A stretch of 64,000 bases of DNA from Marinococcus luteus. GTDB taxonomy: Bacteria > Bacillota > Bacilli > Bacillales > Marinococcaceae. The position numbers were made by a program, and so were the translations under genes. Position 1 is the stretch's first letter. Each line of letters starts with the position of its first letter. Shown here one piece after another: positions 33,454 to 42,734 of the stretch. A model generated the notes under the pieces. It did not search any database. It was not told where the DNA came from and was given only the letters and a program-made list of their open reading frames with translations. The stretch lies in NCBI RefSeq assembly GCF_900106595.1, contig NZ_FNNC01000001.1:744001-808000 (forward strand). Reading direction: 5' to 3'.

Positions 33454-34179
33454 TCACGCTTGTGCTCCACCAATTCCCTGTGGAACCGTGGTTTCTTTCA
33501 ACAGCTCATAGGGGGTGCCAGTTTTTTTGACTTCCCCCTTGTCTACAAGAACGACACGGTCGGAGAGCACCTTTGCATCCTCTTGATCATGGGTGACAAA
33601 AATAGTCGTCGTACCAGTGTATTTAATCGTCTCCCGCAGTTCATCCCGGATCCGATGCTTCAGGTGGGCATCCAAATTACTGAACGGCTCATCCAAAAGA
33701 AGCAGCGGCGGCTGCGGAGCCAGAGCACGCGCCAGTGCAATCCGCTGCTGCTGGCCTCCGCTAAGCTCATGCGGATACCTTTTTCGGTATTCCGTCATAT
33801 TGATGAGCTCGAGCATCTCCTGAAGACGGGCCCGGCGGGCCGGGCCCTTCCATTTATTTAAACCATAAAGAATATTTGCCCCGACGGTCATATGCGGAAA
33901 CAAAGCATAATCCTGAAAAACCATCCCAAGGCCCCGTTTTTCCACAGGAAGTATTTTTCCGCTCTGGTCGTCCACATACGTATCTTTTCCTACGCCTATC
34001 TTTCCCTGAGACGGAGTTTCCAGGCCTGCGATCAGACGAAGAATCGTACTTTTCCCACTCCCGCTTTCCCCAAGAATGGAAACAATTTCTCCTTCATTCA
34101 TATGAAGGTTGAAGTTTTGAACGACTGCATTCGATGCTTTTCCATAAGAGAATTCGAGGTCAGTAATCTGAACATGCAT
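33454..34179 (-). CDS. ferric iron ABC transporter ATP-binding protein (FbpC-like)
   Basis: A 241-residue ATPase. Walker A is GESGSGKST, signature LSGGQQQR, Walker B PLLLLDEPFSNLD, and the switch is VTHDQEDA. The HKR-x-RDELRE helix after Walker B is typical of FbpC/PotA-type ATPases, but the C-terminal regulatory TOBE domain is missing or minimal at this length. Its ATG is adjacent to the permease stop, so the two genes form one unit with FbpA upstream. Confidence 0.92.
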   Translation of the reverse strand: MHVQITDLEFSYGKASNAVVQNFNLHMNEGEIVSILGESGSGKSTILRLIAGLETPSQGKIGVGKDTYVDDQSGKILPVEKRGLGMVFQDYALFPHMTVGANILYGLNKWKGPARRARLQEMLELINMTEYRKRYPHELSGGQQQRIALARALAPQPPLLLLDEPFSNLDAHLKHRIRDELRETIKYTGTTTIFVTHDQEDAKVLSDRVVLVDKGEVKKTGTPYELLKETTVPQGIGGAQA

Positions 34180-35820
34180 TTAATTCGGCTCCTTTTCAAT
34201 GAGAATGTGGAAAACAAACATCGCTATGGCGCTCACTAAAATAATAGAGAGCGATGGCACTGCTGTTTCCTGGATGCGCTCATCGCTTGCATAACGGTAG
34301 GCGGTTGTCGCGAGCGTTTCAAAATTAAAGGGGCGGAGAATCAATGTTAACGGCAGCTCTTTTAAAATATCGACAAAAACAAGTATGAAACCGCTGAAGA
34401 CCGCGGCCCGGATCATCGGAAGGTCGACTTTAAAAAAAGTCTTTATCCATCCCATGCCAAGCGTCCGGGAGGCTTCTGAATAACGGCGGCCTATCTTCTC
34501 AAACCCGGATTCAATTGAATTATATCCTACAGCCATAAATCGAATAACATAAGCAAATACAAGCATTACAAGACTCGTGCTCAGCATCAGTTCAGTAGAT
34601 ATCCCTGCATAAGCATAAAAAAGCTGCAATTGTGTTTCAGCATAAAGAAAAAAGCTGATAACACCTACCGCAATCACTGCTCCGGGGATTGAATAACCAA
34701 GCACAGTAAATCTCGCGATAACCGTCGAAAACCAGCCGGATGCGACGCGGGTGAAGTTTGCGATAATTACAGCAAAAACCACCACCAGCAACGAACTGAT
34801 ACCTGCCGCAATTGTAGAATTACGAATTAATGAAACAAACTCGGCAGAGAAAATTGCTTCATAAGTCAGCATTCCCCAATACAGCAGCTGAAAAATGGGC
34901 AGAATAAACCCGAGAAGAAATACGACGCCGCTGAAACTGAGAGCCGTCCATTTTTTCCAGCCTTCAAGCACCTGCGGCTTCAACGGAGAAGCCTTCGCCG
35001 AAGTGTAGCTGTACTGCTGCCGTCCGCGAAACACTTTCTCCAGAAGTAAAAATACGAGCACAATTCCCATTAAAATGCCAGCAAGCCGAATGGCCGAATT
35101 CAGGTCATCGAGAGCATACCACGTTTGAAAAATAGCCGTACTAAACGTCTGAATACCGAAATAATTAACAAGTCCGTAATCGTTTAGCACCTCCAGCATT
35201 ACTAATGTCACCCCGCCGACAATTGCTGCCCGGGAAACCGGGAGCACGATCCGGAAAAATGTACGTACCGGTCCGCTGCCGAGAACGCGGGCATTTTCTA
35301 TGAGCGTGGTTGCCTGACGGGCAAAAAAAGCCCGGGTAATCGCGTAGACGTAGGGATACAGAAAAATTGTATAAATAAAGACAGCGCCGGGGATATTCAT
35401 AATGTCAAAGTACCGCTGGGATACTTCTATATCGAACGTCGTCCTGAGTGTCCGCTGGATAAATCCTGTATAGTTAAGCATGCCGTGATACGCATAGGCA
35501 CCGATATAGGGCGGAATAGCAAGAGGCATGAGCAAGGCCCATTTTAATGTATTTCTAAATGGAAACGTATACGCAGAAATAAGCCAAGCCAGGGTAGTTC
35601 CAAGCGCAATGGATAACACACCTACTGAAACAGCCAGAGTCAATGTATCAATTGTATAGCCAAGCAGCATATACTCTTGAATATGGTTCCAATTTTCACT
35701 CGGAGGCTGGACAATGCGGTACAAAAGAAAACCAAGCGGCAGCAGAAGCAGGAGAACAAAACCGACCGCTCCACTTCCCCATCCGACAGCCGCCAGTGAG
35801 GGACGTTTTAAAAAAGGCAT
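34180..35820 (-). CDS. ferric iron ABC transporter permease (FbpB-like)
   Basis: A 546-residue permease made of two fused BPD_transp_1 halves with about twelve spans. Coupling loops are ENARVLGSGPVRTFFRIVLP in the first half and EASRTLGMGWIKTFFKVDLP in the second. This fused form is the normal architecture of FbpB/HitB iron permeases. Both flanking genes match. A Fur-like site lies just upstream, suggesting an iron-regulated internal promoter. Confidence 0.92.
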   Translation of the reverse strand: MPFLKRPSLAAVGWGSGAVGFVLLLLLPLGFLLYRIVQPPSENWNHIQEYMLLGYTIDTLTLAVSVGVLSIALGTTLAWLISAYTFPFRNTLKWALLMPLAIPPYIGAYAYHGMLNYTGFIQRTLRTTFDIEVSQRYFDIMNIPGAVFIYTIFLYPYVYAITRAFFARQATTLIENARVLGSGPVRTFFRIVLPVSRAAIVGGVTLVMLEVLNDYGLVNYFGIQTFSTAIFQTWYALDDLNSAIRLAGILMGIVLVFLLLEKVFRGRQQYSYTSAKASPLKPQVLEGWKKWTALSFSGVVFLLGFILPIFQLLYWGMLTYEAIFSAEFVSLIRNSTIAAGISSLLVVVFAVIIANFTRVASGWFSTVIARFTVLGYSIPGAVIAVGVISFFLYAETQLQLFYAYAGISTELMLSTSLVMLVFAYVIRFMAVGYNSIESGFEKIGRRYSEASRTLGMGWIKTFFKVDLPMIRAAVFSGFILVFVDILKELPLTLILRPFNFETLATTAYRYASDERIQETAVPSLSIILVSAIAMFVFHILIEKEPN

Positions 35821-35842
35821 ATTAATCTGTCCTTTAGCAAAT

Positions 35843-35861
35843 AAGAATAAGCATCATTATC
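35843..35861 (-). promoter_or_regulatory. possible Fur box before permease gene
   Basis: Minus strand GATAATGATGCTTATTCTT matches the Fur consensus at 14 of 19 bases. It lies 23 bases before the permease start. Confidence 0.5.
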
Positions 35862-36004
35862 AACGATAAGTGTACTGGAGAATTTTTTTCTTGTCACGAA
35901 AAGACAGGCATAACTGAAGAATTTCTTCTATATAATAGAAAAACAGGGCAGTCCCGTGCCTGGCAGGACCACCCCTTTAACAATTTCATATCAGACAGTA
36001 ATTC

Positions 36005-37129
36005 CTATTCCCACCCGGCTTCATTCATCAGCATCTGTGCCCGGGCATTATTTTCACCAAGCGTTGTCAGGTCGATGTCCTGCTCTTCAAAATCTCCCCA
36101 TGACTGAAGCAGCTCCGATGGCTCGACGTCCGGGTTTACCGGATATTCATAGTTAGCTTCTGAGAAATCCCCCTGTGCTTCTTCACTGGAGAGAAACTCA
36201 ACGAACTCCACCGCTTCTTCTGAGTTCGGACCGTGCTCGGTTATTCCTGCACCGCTGACGTTTACGTGGGTGCCGTCTTCTTCCTGGTTAGGAAAGAATA
36301 CTTCGAGGCTTTCCGCCGCGTCTACTTCTTCCTGCTCAGAGGAGTTCACCATCTGGCCGAAATAGTAAGAGTTCATAACAGCAACGTCGCCTTCCCCGGA
36401 TGCGACTCCAAGTGCCTGGTCCCTGTCTCCGCCTTGAGGGTCACGAGCCATGTTATCCACTATTCCTTCTGCCCAGGCTTTTGCTTCTTCTTCCCCCTTC
36501 ATTTCAATAAACGAAGCCATCAATGATTGGTTGTAAATATTTTCGGATGAGCGGATCAGAACACGATCTTCCCATTTTTCTTCGGTAAGAGCTTCGTATG
36601 TAGACAACTCGGATTCATCTACGCGTTCCGGGTCATAAACAAGCACGCGGGCCCGTTTAGTCAGACCGAACCACTCGCTATCGGCATCACGATAATTTTC
36701 TGGAATATTTTCATCTAATACTTCAGACTCCGTTGACTGAAGAAGGTCAGCCTCTTTTGCACGATGAAGACGGCCGGCATCGGCGGTGATAAATACGTCC
36801 CCTTCTGTGGCTTCTCCTTCACGCTCCATCCGCTCAATGAGTTCATCAGCCTCGCCCGAAACAACGTTGACTTCAATTCCCGTTTCATCAGTAAACTGTT
36901 CATAAAGCTCCTCGTCCGTGTCGTAGTGGCGGCTGGTGTAAAGGTTGACTTCCCCGCCTTCAGCACCTGCTTCCTCGTCTTCTCCGTTCTGTTCTTCAGT
37001 GCTATTTTCTTCGGCGCTGTTTTCACCGGAAGTATTTTCTTCACTTTCATTATCGCCTCCGCAGGCAGCAAGTGCCAGCAGTGATACTGCAGGAATAAAA
37101 CCTGTCAATAAACGTGATTTTCTTTGCAT
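36005..37129 (-). CDS. ferric iron-binding lipoprotein (FbpA/FutA-like)
   Basis: Extracellular binding protein, 374 residues. A lipobox LLALAAC gives lipidated Cys23. A highly acidic low-complexity linker (about 27-60, Glu/Asn/Ser) precedes the transferrin-like fold, with VNLYTSRHYDTDEELYEQF and the family tail NSYYFGQM carrying the paired tyrosines. The protein is very acidic, as in salt-adapted bacteria. The ATG at 37129 follows AGGGGGG; upstream codons with a hydrophobic start were discarded. A gap of about 185 bases separates it from the permease gene. Confidence 0.9.
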   Translation of the reverse strand: MQRKSRLLTGFIPAVSLLALAACGGDNESEENTSGENSAEENSTEEQNGEDEEAGAEGGEVNLYTSRHYDTDEELYEQFTDETGIEVNVVSGEADELIERMEREGEATEGDVFITADAGRLHRAKEADLLQSTESEVLDENIPENYRDADSEWFGLTKRARVLVYDPERVDESELSTYEALTEEKWEDRVLIRSSENIYNQSLMASFIEMKGEEEAKAWAEGIVDNMARDPQGGDRDQALGVASGEGDVAVMNSYYFGQMVNSSEQEEVDAAESLEVFFPNQEEDGTHVNVSGAGITEHGPNSEEAVEFVEFLSSEEAQGDFSEANYEYPVNPDVEPSELLQSWGDFEEQDIDLTTLGENNARAQMLMNEAGWE

Positions 37130-37165
37130 AATAGACCCCCCTAAAATATAGAAACAATGGTAAAT

Positions 37166-37184
37166 GATAATGAGAATTATTTTC
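37166..37184 (-). promoter_or_regulatory. Fur box of ferric iron operon
   Basis: GATAATGAGAATTATTTTC matches most of the 19-bp Fur consensus. A second, weaker copy (minus strand GATAATGATTTTCAATGAG) lies at 37204-37222, giving a tandem pair before the lipoprotein gene. Confidence 0.78.
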
Positions 37185-37350
37185 ACCTGATTCACTATTC
37201 ATTCTCATTGAAAATCATTATCAAGTCAATAGATTTTTGAAATTTTTTACCCGGTTGAAATATGTAAATGACGTGTTTATTTTAAAATCCTGTAAAGCGC
37301 GTTTCTTGAACCGGGAACAAATGGCTGGAAATATAAATAAGATGCCCTAC

Positions 37351-37383
37351 AAAAAAAGCCCTCTTCCAAAAGAAGAGAGCTTC
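37351..37383 (-). terminator. terminator of msrAB
   Basis: Minus strand AAGCTCTCTTC / GAAGAGGGCTT with one bulge or mismatch, followed by TTTTTTT, right after the msrAB stop. Confidence 0.8.
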
Positions 37384-37390
37384 TTGTCTG

Positions 37391-38518
37391 TTATTGAAAA
37401 TCAGCTGCATACTCATCGTATTCGGTATTTTCCAGTTCATCAGCCGGAATAAATTCCATCGCTGCTGAATTCATACAGTACCTAAGTCCTGTCGGCTCAG
37501 GGCCGTCCTGAAACACATGTCCCAAATGAGAGTCCGCATGCTTGCTGCGCACTTCCACACTCGTTCCGAGAATGCCGCCGTCTTCTTCATACGTAATGTT
37601 GGACACTTCCAGAGGCTTCGTGAAGCTCGGCCAGCCCGTACCGGAATCATACTGATCACGCGTGCTGAATAAAGGCTCTCCGGAAACAATGTCAACGTAT
37701 ATTCCATCTTCCTCGTTGTCATGATAGGCATTATCATAAGCGTGCTCCGTTCCGTCTTCCTGCGTCACTTCATACTGCATGCTGTTCAATTCAGACACAG
37801 CCGCCTCTTTATCCTCCACGGCAAACGGGGAATCCGTGCTTACTTCGTACTCTTTATCCTCTCCCCATACGTCATCCAAATAGGCATCGCGTCCGGAGTT
37901 GTTGCGGTAATATTCATACCGTCCCGGATTTTTCTTATAATAATCCTGATGGTATGCCTCTGCTTCGTAAAAAGTATCAAATTCTTCAATGGAGGTCACA
38001 ATGTCTCCATCAAACCGGCCGGAGTCCTCCATTTCCATTAACGATGCTTCCGCTGCCTGCCGCTGGGCCTCATCATGATAAAATACGGCTGACAAATACG
38101 GCTCTCCTTTATCCACAAACTGCCCTTCGTCATCCGTCGGATCAATTTGGCGCCAGAAGATCTGCAGAAGGTCTTCGTAGCTGATCTGCTCCGGGTCATA
38201 CGTAATTTGAACTGCTTCCTGGTGGCCTGTTTCTTTATTCGCCACTTCATCATACGTAGGATTTTCTTCCTCACCGCCCGTGTAGCCGGAAATCACGCTG
38301 ACAACGCCGGGCTGGGATTCAAATGGCGGCTCCATGCACCAGAAGCAACCCCCGGCAAACGTAGCCTGCTCCATTCCTTCCAAATCCCCCTGCAGCTCCG
38401 TTTGTTCCGTCGCGACCACTTCTTCATATTCCGAGGCCGTAAACGCCTGATATAAATACCAGCCGCCTGCCAGAAGCACAACTGCCATTATACTAAAAAA
38501 CCACCGTTTTTTATTCAT
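37391..38518 (-). CDS. msrAB: membrane-anchored methionine sulfoxide reductase MsrAB fusion
   Basis: A 375-residue fused enzyme repairing both methionine sulfoxide epimers. An N-terminal anchor (about 7-24) places it outside the membrane. The MsrA domain follows with GGCFWC (Cys58, Cys61) and ETGHQEAV. The MsrB domain (from about 235) has SGTGWPSFTKP, HLGHVFQDGPEPTGLRYC (Cys348) and MNSAAMEF. The MsrB zinc CxxC pairs are absent, as in the non-zinc branch. Its electron donor is not encoded here. Likely envelope repair under oxidative stress. Confidence 0.93.
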   Translation of the reverse strand: MNKKRWFFSIMAVVLLAGGWYLYQAFTASEYEEVVATEQTELQGDLEGMEQATFAGGCFWCMEPPFESQPGVVSVISGYTGGEEENPTYDEVANKETGHQEAVQITYDPEQISYEDLLQIFWRQIDPTDDEGQFVDKGEPYLSAVFYHDEAQRQAAEASLMEMEDSGRFDGDIVTSIEEFDTFYEAEAYHQDYYKKNPGRYEYYRNNSGRDAYLDDVWGEDKEYEVSTDSPFAVEDKEAAVSELNSMQYEVTQEDGTEHAYDNAYHDNEEDGIYVDIVSGEPLFSTRDQYDSGTGWPSFTKPLEVSNITYEEDGGILGTSVEVRSKHADSHLGHVFQDGPEPTGLRYCMNSAAMEFIPADELENTEYDEYAADFQ

Positions 38519-38720
38519 ATAGCTCCCCTTTAAGTATCTTTTCTTTCATTATAAGGAAAAGGGAAGGACTTTAACATTATTCCAACTTGTTAGTATTCGG
38601 GAATCCTTTGCAGCTCTGAAAACACAAATAAATGCTTAAGGTATGGCCTTTTAGTATATGGTAAAATCAGGTATTACCAGCACTGATACAGTTAAACCAT
38701 ATATGCTGGAGGTGTAACCC

Positions 38721-39008
38721 ATGACGTTTATAGCGCAGTACGGCTTCTTTTTCGCTATGTTAATTATTATTGGCGCAATAATATTTTTCAGCTACCTATT
38801 GCCGAAAACAGAGAGATTTGTGCATGTTTTGACTGCTTTATTGGTATTGGGAGGAATAGGGATTATAATTTATAGTTTTCTGGGTCCAGATGATCCCTTT
38901 ACAGGAATTGCTTTAGCTGTTCTAGCATTTTTTATCTGGTTAGGTACGGGATTGGGCTGGATAGGAATTTTCATCCATCAAGCAATGCAAGAACGAAAAT
39001 CCTATTGA
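38721..39008 (+). CDS. small YesK-like membrane protein, 95 aa
   Basis: Three membrane spans (about 8-27, 35-53, 62-86) with short charged loops; the start follows CTGGAGG. The pattern LLPKTERFVHVLTALLVLGGIGIIIYSFLGPDDPFTGIAL resembles the YesK-like Bacillus family. Function unknown. It is convergent with a run of tiny membrane ORFs on the other strand. Confidence 0.65.
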   Translation: MTFIAQYGFFFAMLIIIGAIIFFSYLLPKTERFVHVLTALLVLGGIGIIIYSFLGPDDPFTGIALAVLAFFIWLGTGLGWIGIFIHQAMQERKSY

Positions 39009-39016
39009 TTAAAGCT

Positions 39017-39109
39017 CATCCTTTAACTCTTATTTTCGTTCGATTTTTTCCCCAGTAATAGAGAAATATTGCAGAAGCTATACTTCCCAGTACGTAAAAA
39101 ATACTCATC
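39017..39109 (-). CDS. 30-aa membrane peptide
   Basis: A short frame with GGGGAG eight bases before ATG encodes MSIFYVLGSIASAIFLYYWG followed by a basic tail NRTKIRVKG. One hydrophobic helix and positive-inside end are what a genuine small membrane protein would show. It is last in a series of three small membrane ORFs on this strand. Confidence 0.5.
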
Positions 39110-39164
39110 CATGCTTCTCCCCTTGTTCAACAAAATTGTTTCCAGGGCATAACAGTTCGCCTTA

Positions 39165-39248
39165 TTAATTTATCAATTGCAGTAACAATGCTCCTACAAG
39201 CATGCCAATAAGGAAATACGCCAGAAACCGTATGTACTTATTTTTCAT
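39165..39248 (-). CDS. 27-aa membrane peptide
   Basis: GGGGAGG nine bases before ATG; the product MKNKYIRFLAYFLIGMLVGA continues with LLLQLIN. Basic start then one membrane span. It resembles, in layout only, the small membrane protein of the upstream gene group. Function unknown. Confidence 0.5.
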   Translation of the reverse strand: MKNKYIRFLAYFLIGMLVGALLLQLIN

Positions 39249-39298
39249 TTTCAGCTGCCTCCCCATAATTATGATTTAGTGGTTCTATAAAAAAGCTC

Positions 39299-39631
39299 TC
39301 ATTGCCCGATACTTTCTTCTTTTTTCTTTCTCTGGTTTATCCAAATAATAATTGTTGATATAAGCAACACAGCTAGCATCCCATTAAAAAGCCAGAAGGG
39401 TATAGTAATAACTCCTGTAAAGTCCAATCCGATCAAAATAAGAAAAACAATACAAAACGCCTGGTGGCATAATGTCATAACCTTCATTTTTATCTTCTCC
39501 CTGTCACGTAATGAATCCTTTAATTCTTTTCCCTGCTCATCAAGCCTATGTATTTTTACGTTCGAGCGGTCTATTACAGCTGCCACAATAAATAACAGAA
39601 CAGCTAATGTAGCTATATTCGTGATAACCAC
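39299..39631 (-). CDS. hypothetical membrane protein, 110 aa
   Basis: Not recognised. It starts with GTG after AAAGGAG. Three hydrophobic segments are visible: about 3-20, 52-70 and 76-97, separated by a highly charged stretch IHRLDEQGKELKDSLRDREKIKMK that may be a coiled coil. It overlaps the end of the PPOX-like fragment by 19 bases and is followed by two tiny membrane ORFs. Confidence 0.6.
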   Translation of the reverse strand: MVITNIATLAVLLFIVAAVIDRSNVKIHRLDEQGKELKDSLRDREKIKMKVMTLCHQAFCIVFLILIGLDFTGVITIPFWLFNGMLAVLLISTIIIWINQRKKKEESIGQ

Positions 39632-39786
39632 TCACCTGATCTCCTTTCCCATAAAAACCATACGGGAGACTCCCGGGGCCCATCTTCATGCACCGTAGAT
39701 AAATGAGCAAATAACGGACGCTGCAAAAGATCATCTAAAAGTTCTTCCGGAGCGCTGGGGGGTGAGGCATCACGTAAGATTTTCAT
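39613..39786 (-). pseudogene. N-terminal fragment of a PPOX (FMN-binding) family protein
   Basis: The frame LLDDLLQRPLFAHLSTVHED continuing GPRESPVWFLWE is the start of a pyridoxamine-phosphate-oxidase-like fold (typically L..PL.AHLAT...DG.P...PVWF.W). It then runs out as RRSGEWLSRI and stops, about a third of normal family length. The following sequence codes for an unrelated membrane protein in another frame, so the rest has been lost. AAAGGA precedes the ATG at 39786. Confidence 0.55.
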
Positions 39787-39859
39787 CAGAGCGTTCCTTT
39801 CTTTATCAGGGCATTCTTCATGAAGAAAACAGTGCGTTTCACCCTGCTTATTTATTCCT

Positions 39860-40420
39860 TTAGCCACCAATGCTTTTCAGGCTTTCCCATTCTCTTCTTA
39901 ATATTCCCATTTTGATCGAGTCATAGTAGCTACCCTGCCAGTATCTCGCCTCCCGAATACGAGCCTCTTCCTTCATCCCTAATTTTTTAGCGACCTGCAC
40001 CATGCGTTCGTTCGCTGACCAGGTGGTCATGCCTAAGCGGTGAAGATCCGTGTAGTGAAATAAATAATCAATCCATAAGTGGTAGGCCTCTGTCCCGTAA
40101 CCACCGTTCCAATAGGCAGGATCGTAAATGACAATACCTGTTTCCATCCAGTATGTATCAGCATCCACCCAGTAAGATCCTGTATAACCAATCGCCTGGT
40201 GATCAGCGATAACAGCCAATGCCGAAGGGGTACCGGGAAAAATTTCTGCCTGCCACTGCTCTTGATAGGCGGAAAAGGAAATGGTATCTTCCGCGATATA
40301 CGGCGCATTCCATTTTTTTGCTTCCTGATGCTCGTCGATGTACTTCCATTCGTACAGCTGCTTCATGTCAGTCTCGCTAGCTTGTCTTAAAAATACTTTG
40401 TTACCATCCAGTTCACTCAT
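39860..40420 (-). CDS. GNAT family N-acetyltransferase (RimJ/RimL type)
   Basis: A 186-residue acetyltransferase. VFLRQASETDMKQLYEWK is the usual start, GYTGSYWVDADTYWMETGIVIYDPAYWNGGYGTEA contains the acetyl-CoA loop (WNGGYGTEA), and SANERMVQVAKKLGMKEEARIREARYWQGSYYD completes the RimL-like fold. Substrate unknown. Start after AAGGAGCAGG. Confidence 0.88.
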   Translation of the reverse strand: MSELDGNKVFLRQASETDMKQLYEWKYIDEHQEAKKWNAPYIAEDTISFSAYQEQWQAEIFPGTPSALAVIADHQAIGYTGSYWVDADTYWMETGIVIYDPAYWNGGYGTEAYHLWIDYLFHYTDLHRLGMTTWSANERMVQVAKKLGMKEEARIREARYWQGSYYDSIKMGILRREWESLKSIGG

Positions 40421-40454
40421 TCCCTGCTCCTTTTGATCTTTCGAAAAAATTCTT

Positions 40455-41351
40455 CTATGATACAGCTACATCAAAACTGGTCACATAAACCGCACGGCCG
40501 GTAATACTCACATCAACATTATCCTGATGCTTTGCGACCTGTACGTGAACCCTCCCATCTTTATTCATCTCCTGCCCCTGCTCTATGGTAAGCTGCAGAG
40601 GCGAACGAAAGCTTTCATCAATATATGCTGCCCAATAAGCTCCCATAACCCCGGAGGCTGTGCCTGTGACAGGGTCTTCCACTGTCCCCGAGTACGGGGA
40701 GGAAAAATGCCTCGCATGCATATCAGCTGCTTTATCATAAGTCTCCAGGCAAAACGGATGAATAGAAGCTTTAGGCATTTTCGTAAGCACGGCTGGAAAC
40801 GCTGAATTATCAGGCCTCATCTTTTTAAAGCTTTCTATGTGAGAAACCGGCACCAGCAGCGTCCACGTGCCGGTATTTCCATAGACGATGGGCAGATCAG
40901 TGTGAATATCATTTTCCTCTATCCCCATCGAAGCGGCCAGAGAAGCCCGGGATCCATGAAACATTTTAAATTTTGGCGGCGCCTGGGTCATCGTAATTGT
41001 GTACTGTTGATTTGCAGACGTTTGTATCCTGACCGTTAGTATACCAGCCCTCGTTTCTACCGTGATACGTTCTTTTTCACCAAGCAACCCTTTGCTTTTT
41101 AATGAATAAACAGAAGCCAGCGTGGCATGGCCGCACAAATTCATTTCGTGGCCCGGTGTGAAAAAACGCAGTCGTATATCTGCTGATTCGGAAGGTAATA
41201 TAAAGGCCGTTTCATTGAACCCAACCTGATATGCCGCTTTCTGCATCTCTGCTTCTGTCATGTGGTCTCCGTCAAAAACGACACCTGCTGGATTCCCTTT
41301 ATGCGGCACCTCACTAAACGCCTCATAATGATGAACACGGATTTTCTGCAT
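40455..41351 (-). CDS. PhzF family isomerase-like protein
   Basis: A 298-residue protein of the PhzF/diaminopimelate epimerase fold. [33 protein letters not shown] near the start includes the conserved Glu of the active site, [18 protein letters not shown] the second family block, and [15 protein letters not shown] the third. It probably isomerises a small hydroxylated or aromatic acid; the true substrate is not known for this branch. ATG at 41351 is preceded by GGGAG. Confidence 0.87.
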   Translation of the reverse strand: MQKIRVHHYEAFSEVPHKGNPAGVVFDGDHMTEAEMQKAAYQVGFNETAFILPSESADIRLRFFTPGHEMNLCGHATLASVYSLKSKGLLGEKERITVETRAGILTVRIQTSANQQYTITMTQAPPKFKMFHGSRASLAASMGIEENDIHTDLPIVYGNTGTWTLLVPVSHIESFKKMRPDNSAFPAVLTKMPKASIHPFCLETYDKAADMHARHFSSPYSGTVEDPVTGTASGVMGAYWAAYIDESFRSPLQLTIEQGQEMNKDGRVHVQVAKHQDNVDVSITGRAVYVTSFDVAVS

Positions 41352-41508
41352 TTTTTCGCACTCCCTCAATTAGTAACAACTGCATTTTAATAATCGCCTG
41401 TTTTACTATACCTTCCCTTATGATACTTTTTTACAATAAATGGTGAAAGAGAGAAAAACTTTTCCCTTTTTACTCCTCAAATAAAAAAGAATAAAAGGAG
41501 ATCTTTTC

Positions 41509-41907
41509 ATGATCGGACACATCCATCATATCGAGCTTTATGTATCCGACCTCGAACGGTCGAAGGCCTTTTGGCAGTGGCTGCTGGAAGACCTAGGCTA
41601 TCACCTCTATCAGCAATGGCCGGAGGGGATCAGCTTCAAATTAGATGCCTCCTACATCGTATTTGTACAGACGGAGGAGCATTTTTTGGATGTTACTTAT
41701 CACCGGCGCCGGACGGGGTTGAACCATATTGCTTTTCATGCCCGGTCGAAATCTCATGTGGATCAAATGACCGGGAAGCTGCGGGCAGCGGACGTTCCCA
41801 TTCTTTATGAAGACCTGCACCCCTTTGCCGGAGGTAACGAGCACTACGCGGTCTATTTTGAAGATCCTGACCGTATTAAAGTAGAGCTCGTGGCTCCTTC
41901 AGAATAG
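41509..41907 (+). CDS. VOC family protein (glyoxalase/dioxygenase-like)
   Basis: A 132-residue single-domain protein. The first beta-alpha-beta-beta-beta unit has IHHIELYVSDLERSKAFWQWLLEDLGY and the second GLNHIAFHARSKSHVDQM..., with metal-ligand-like His in each and Glu in KVELVA. It could be a lyase, isomerase or resistance protein; no specific motif decides. AAAAGGAG precedes ATG. Confidence 0.82.
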   Translation: MIGHIHHIELYVSDLERSKAFWQWLLEDLGYHLYQQWPEGISFKLDASYIVFVQTEEHFLDVTYHRRRTGLNHIAFHARSKSHVDQMTGKLRAADVPILYEDLHPFAGGNEHYAVYFEDPDRIKVELVAPSE

Positions 41908-42009
41908 TTAACCGAGACAGACACATTTCATAAAATAGTAAATACATCTGTAAAAAAATATCGCTGGCAGTTTGGCTCTCTTTTTTCTTATCCGCGCTCT
42001 CATATTCAA

Positions 42010-42039
42010 AAAAGCCTCTATGTGTGGGAACATAGGGGC
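42010..42039 (-). terminator. terminator of DJ-1/PfpI gene
   Basis: GCCTCTATGT / ACATAGGGGC with wobble pairing. On the minus strand followed by TTTTTTGAATATG. Confidence 0.7.
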
Positions 42040-42100
42040 TCGGAGCCGGTTTTGAACAATTTTTCATAGAGCGTTTCTTGTTATCTTTTTTATCCCTTGT

Positions 42101-42688
42101 CTATAAATATGGATTCCCGTATTTTTCAGAGTATTTATAAAAGCCATGTCTATACATATACATGGTCTTTTCAATCTCTTCCGCCGTGTCAAAATTAATC
42201 ATGTGCAAAATCAATTCGGTAAATTCTATAGGTGCCGTTCCATTTGCAGTCACCAGGTTTTTATCTTTCACAGCCTGCTCTTCCATAAATTCAACATCCG
42301 GCTGATAGTTTTCATAGTTCTGCCAGAAGTAAACCGAGTTGCCGGTATGCTTGAAATGATTTAAAAACCCATTCCTCGCTAAATAATCCACCGCCCCGCA
42401 TATGGCACCGACTGGAATGTTTTTATTGAGCGTTTTGTCCACTAAATGAAAAATGTCTTCACTTTCAATGTCCCACGTGTTGCCGCCTATTAATACCAGC
42501 AAATCAAAATCCGGATGGTTGTTGATTTTATAATCCACCGCTGTTTTAAAGCCTCCAATGGATGTAACGTGATCGTGCAGAGAAATTGTACTAACCGCCC
42601 ACTCCTTGCCTTCGTTCAGCGTTGCTGACAAATAAGCGGCTTCCCAGTCAGCGTACTCATCTAAAAGCAGAAATAATGCTCGTTTCAC
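42101..42688 (-). CDS. DJ-1/PfpI family glutamine amidotransferase-like protein
   Basis: A 195-residue protein of the class I amidotransferase-like fold. The nucleophile elbow is AICGAVDYLA with Cys near residue 105, and DFDLLVLIGGNTWD precedes it. Unlike true amidotransferases there is no partner synthase domain. Members act as chaperones, glyoxalases or proteases; the precise role here is unknown. A single gene bordered by hairpins, start ATG after AGGAGGGG. Confidence 0.85.
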   Translation of the reverse strand: MKRALFLLLDEYADWEAAYLSATLNEGKEWAVSTISLHDHVTSIGGFKTAVDYKINNHPDFDLLVLIGGNTWDIESEDIFHLVDKTLNKNIPVGAICGAVDYLARNGFLNHFKHTGNSVYFWQNYENYQPDVEFMEEQAVKDKNLVTANGTAPIEFTELILHMINFDTAEEIEKTMYMYRHGFYKYSEKYGNPYL

Positions 42689-42734
42689 AGTAAATCCCCT
42701 CCTAAAATTAAAATCATCTAATTACTGGAAATCT

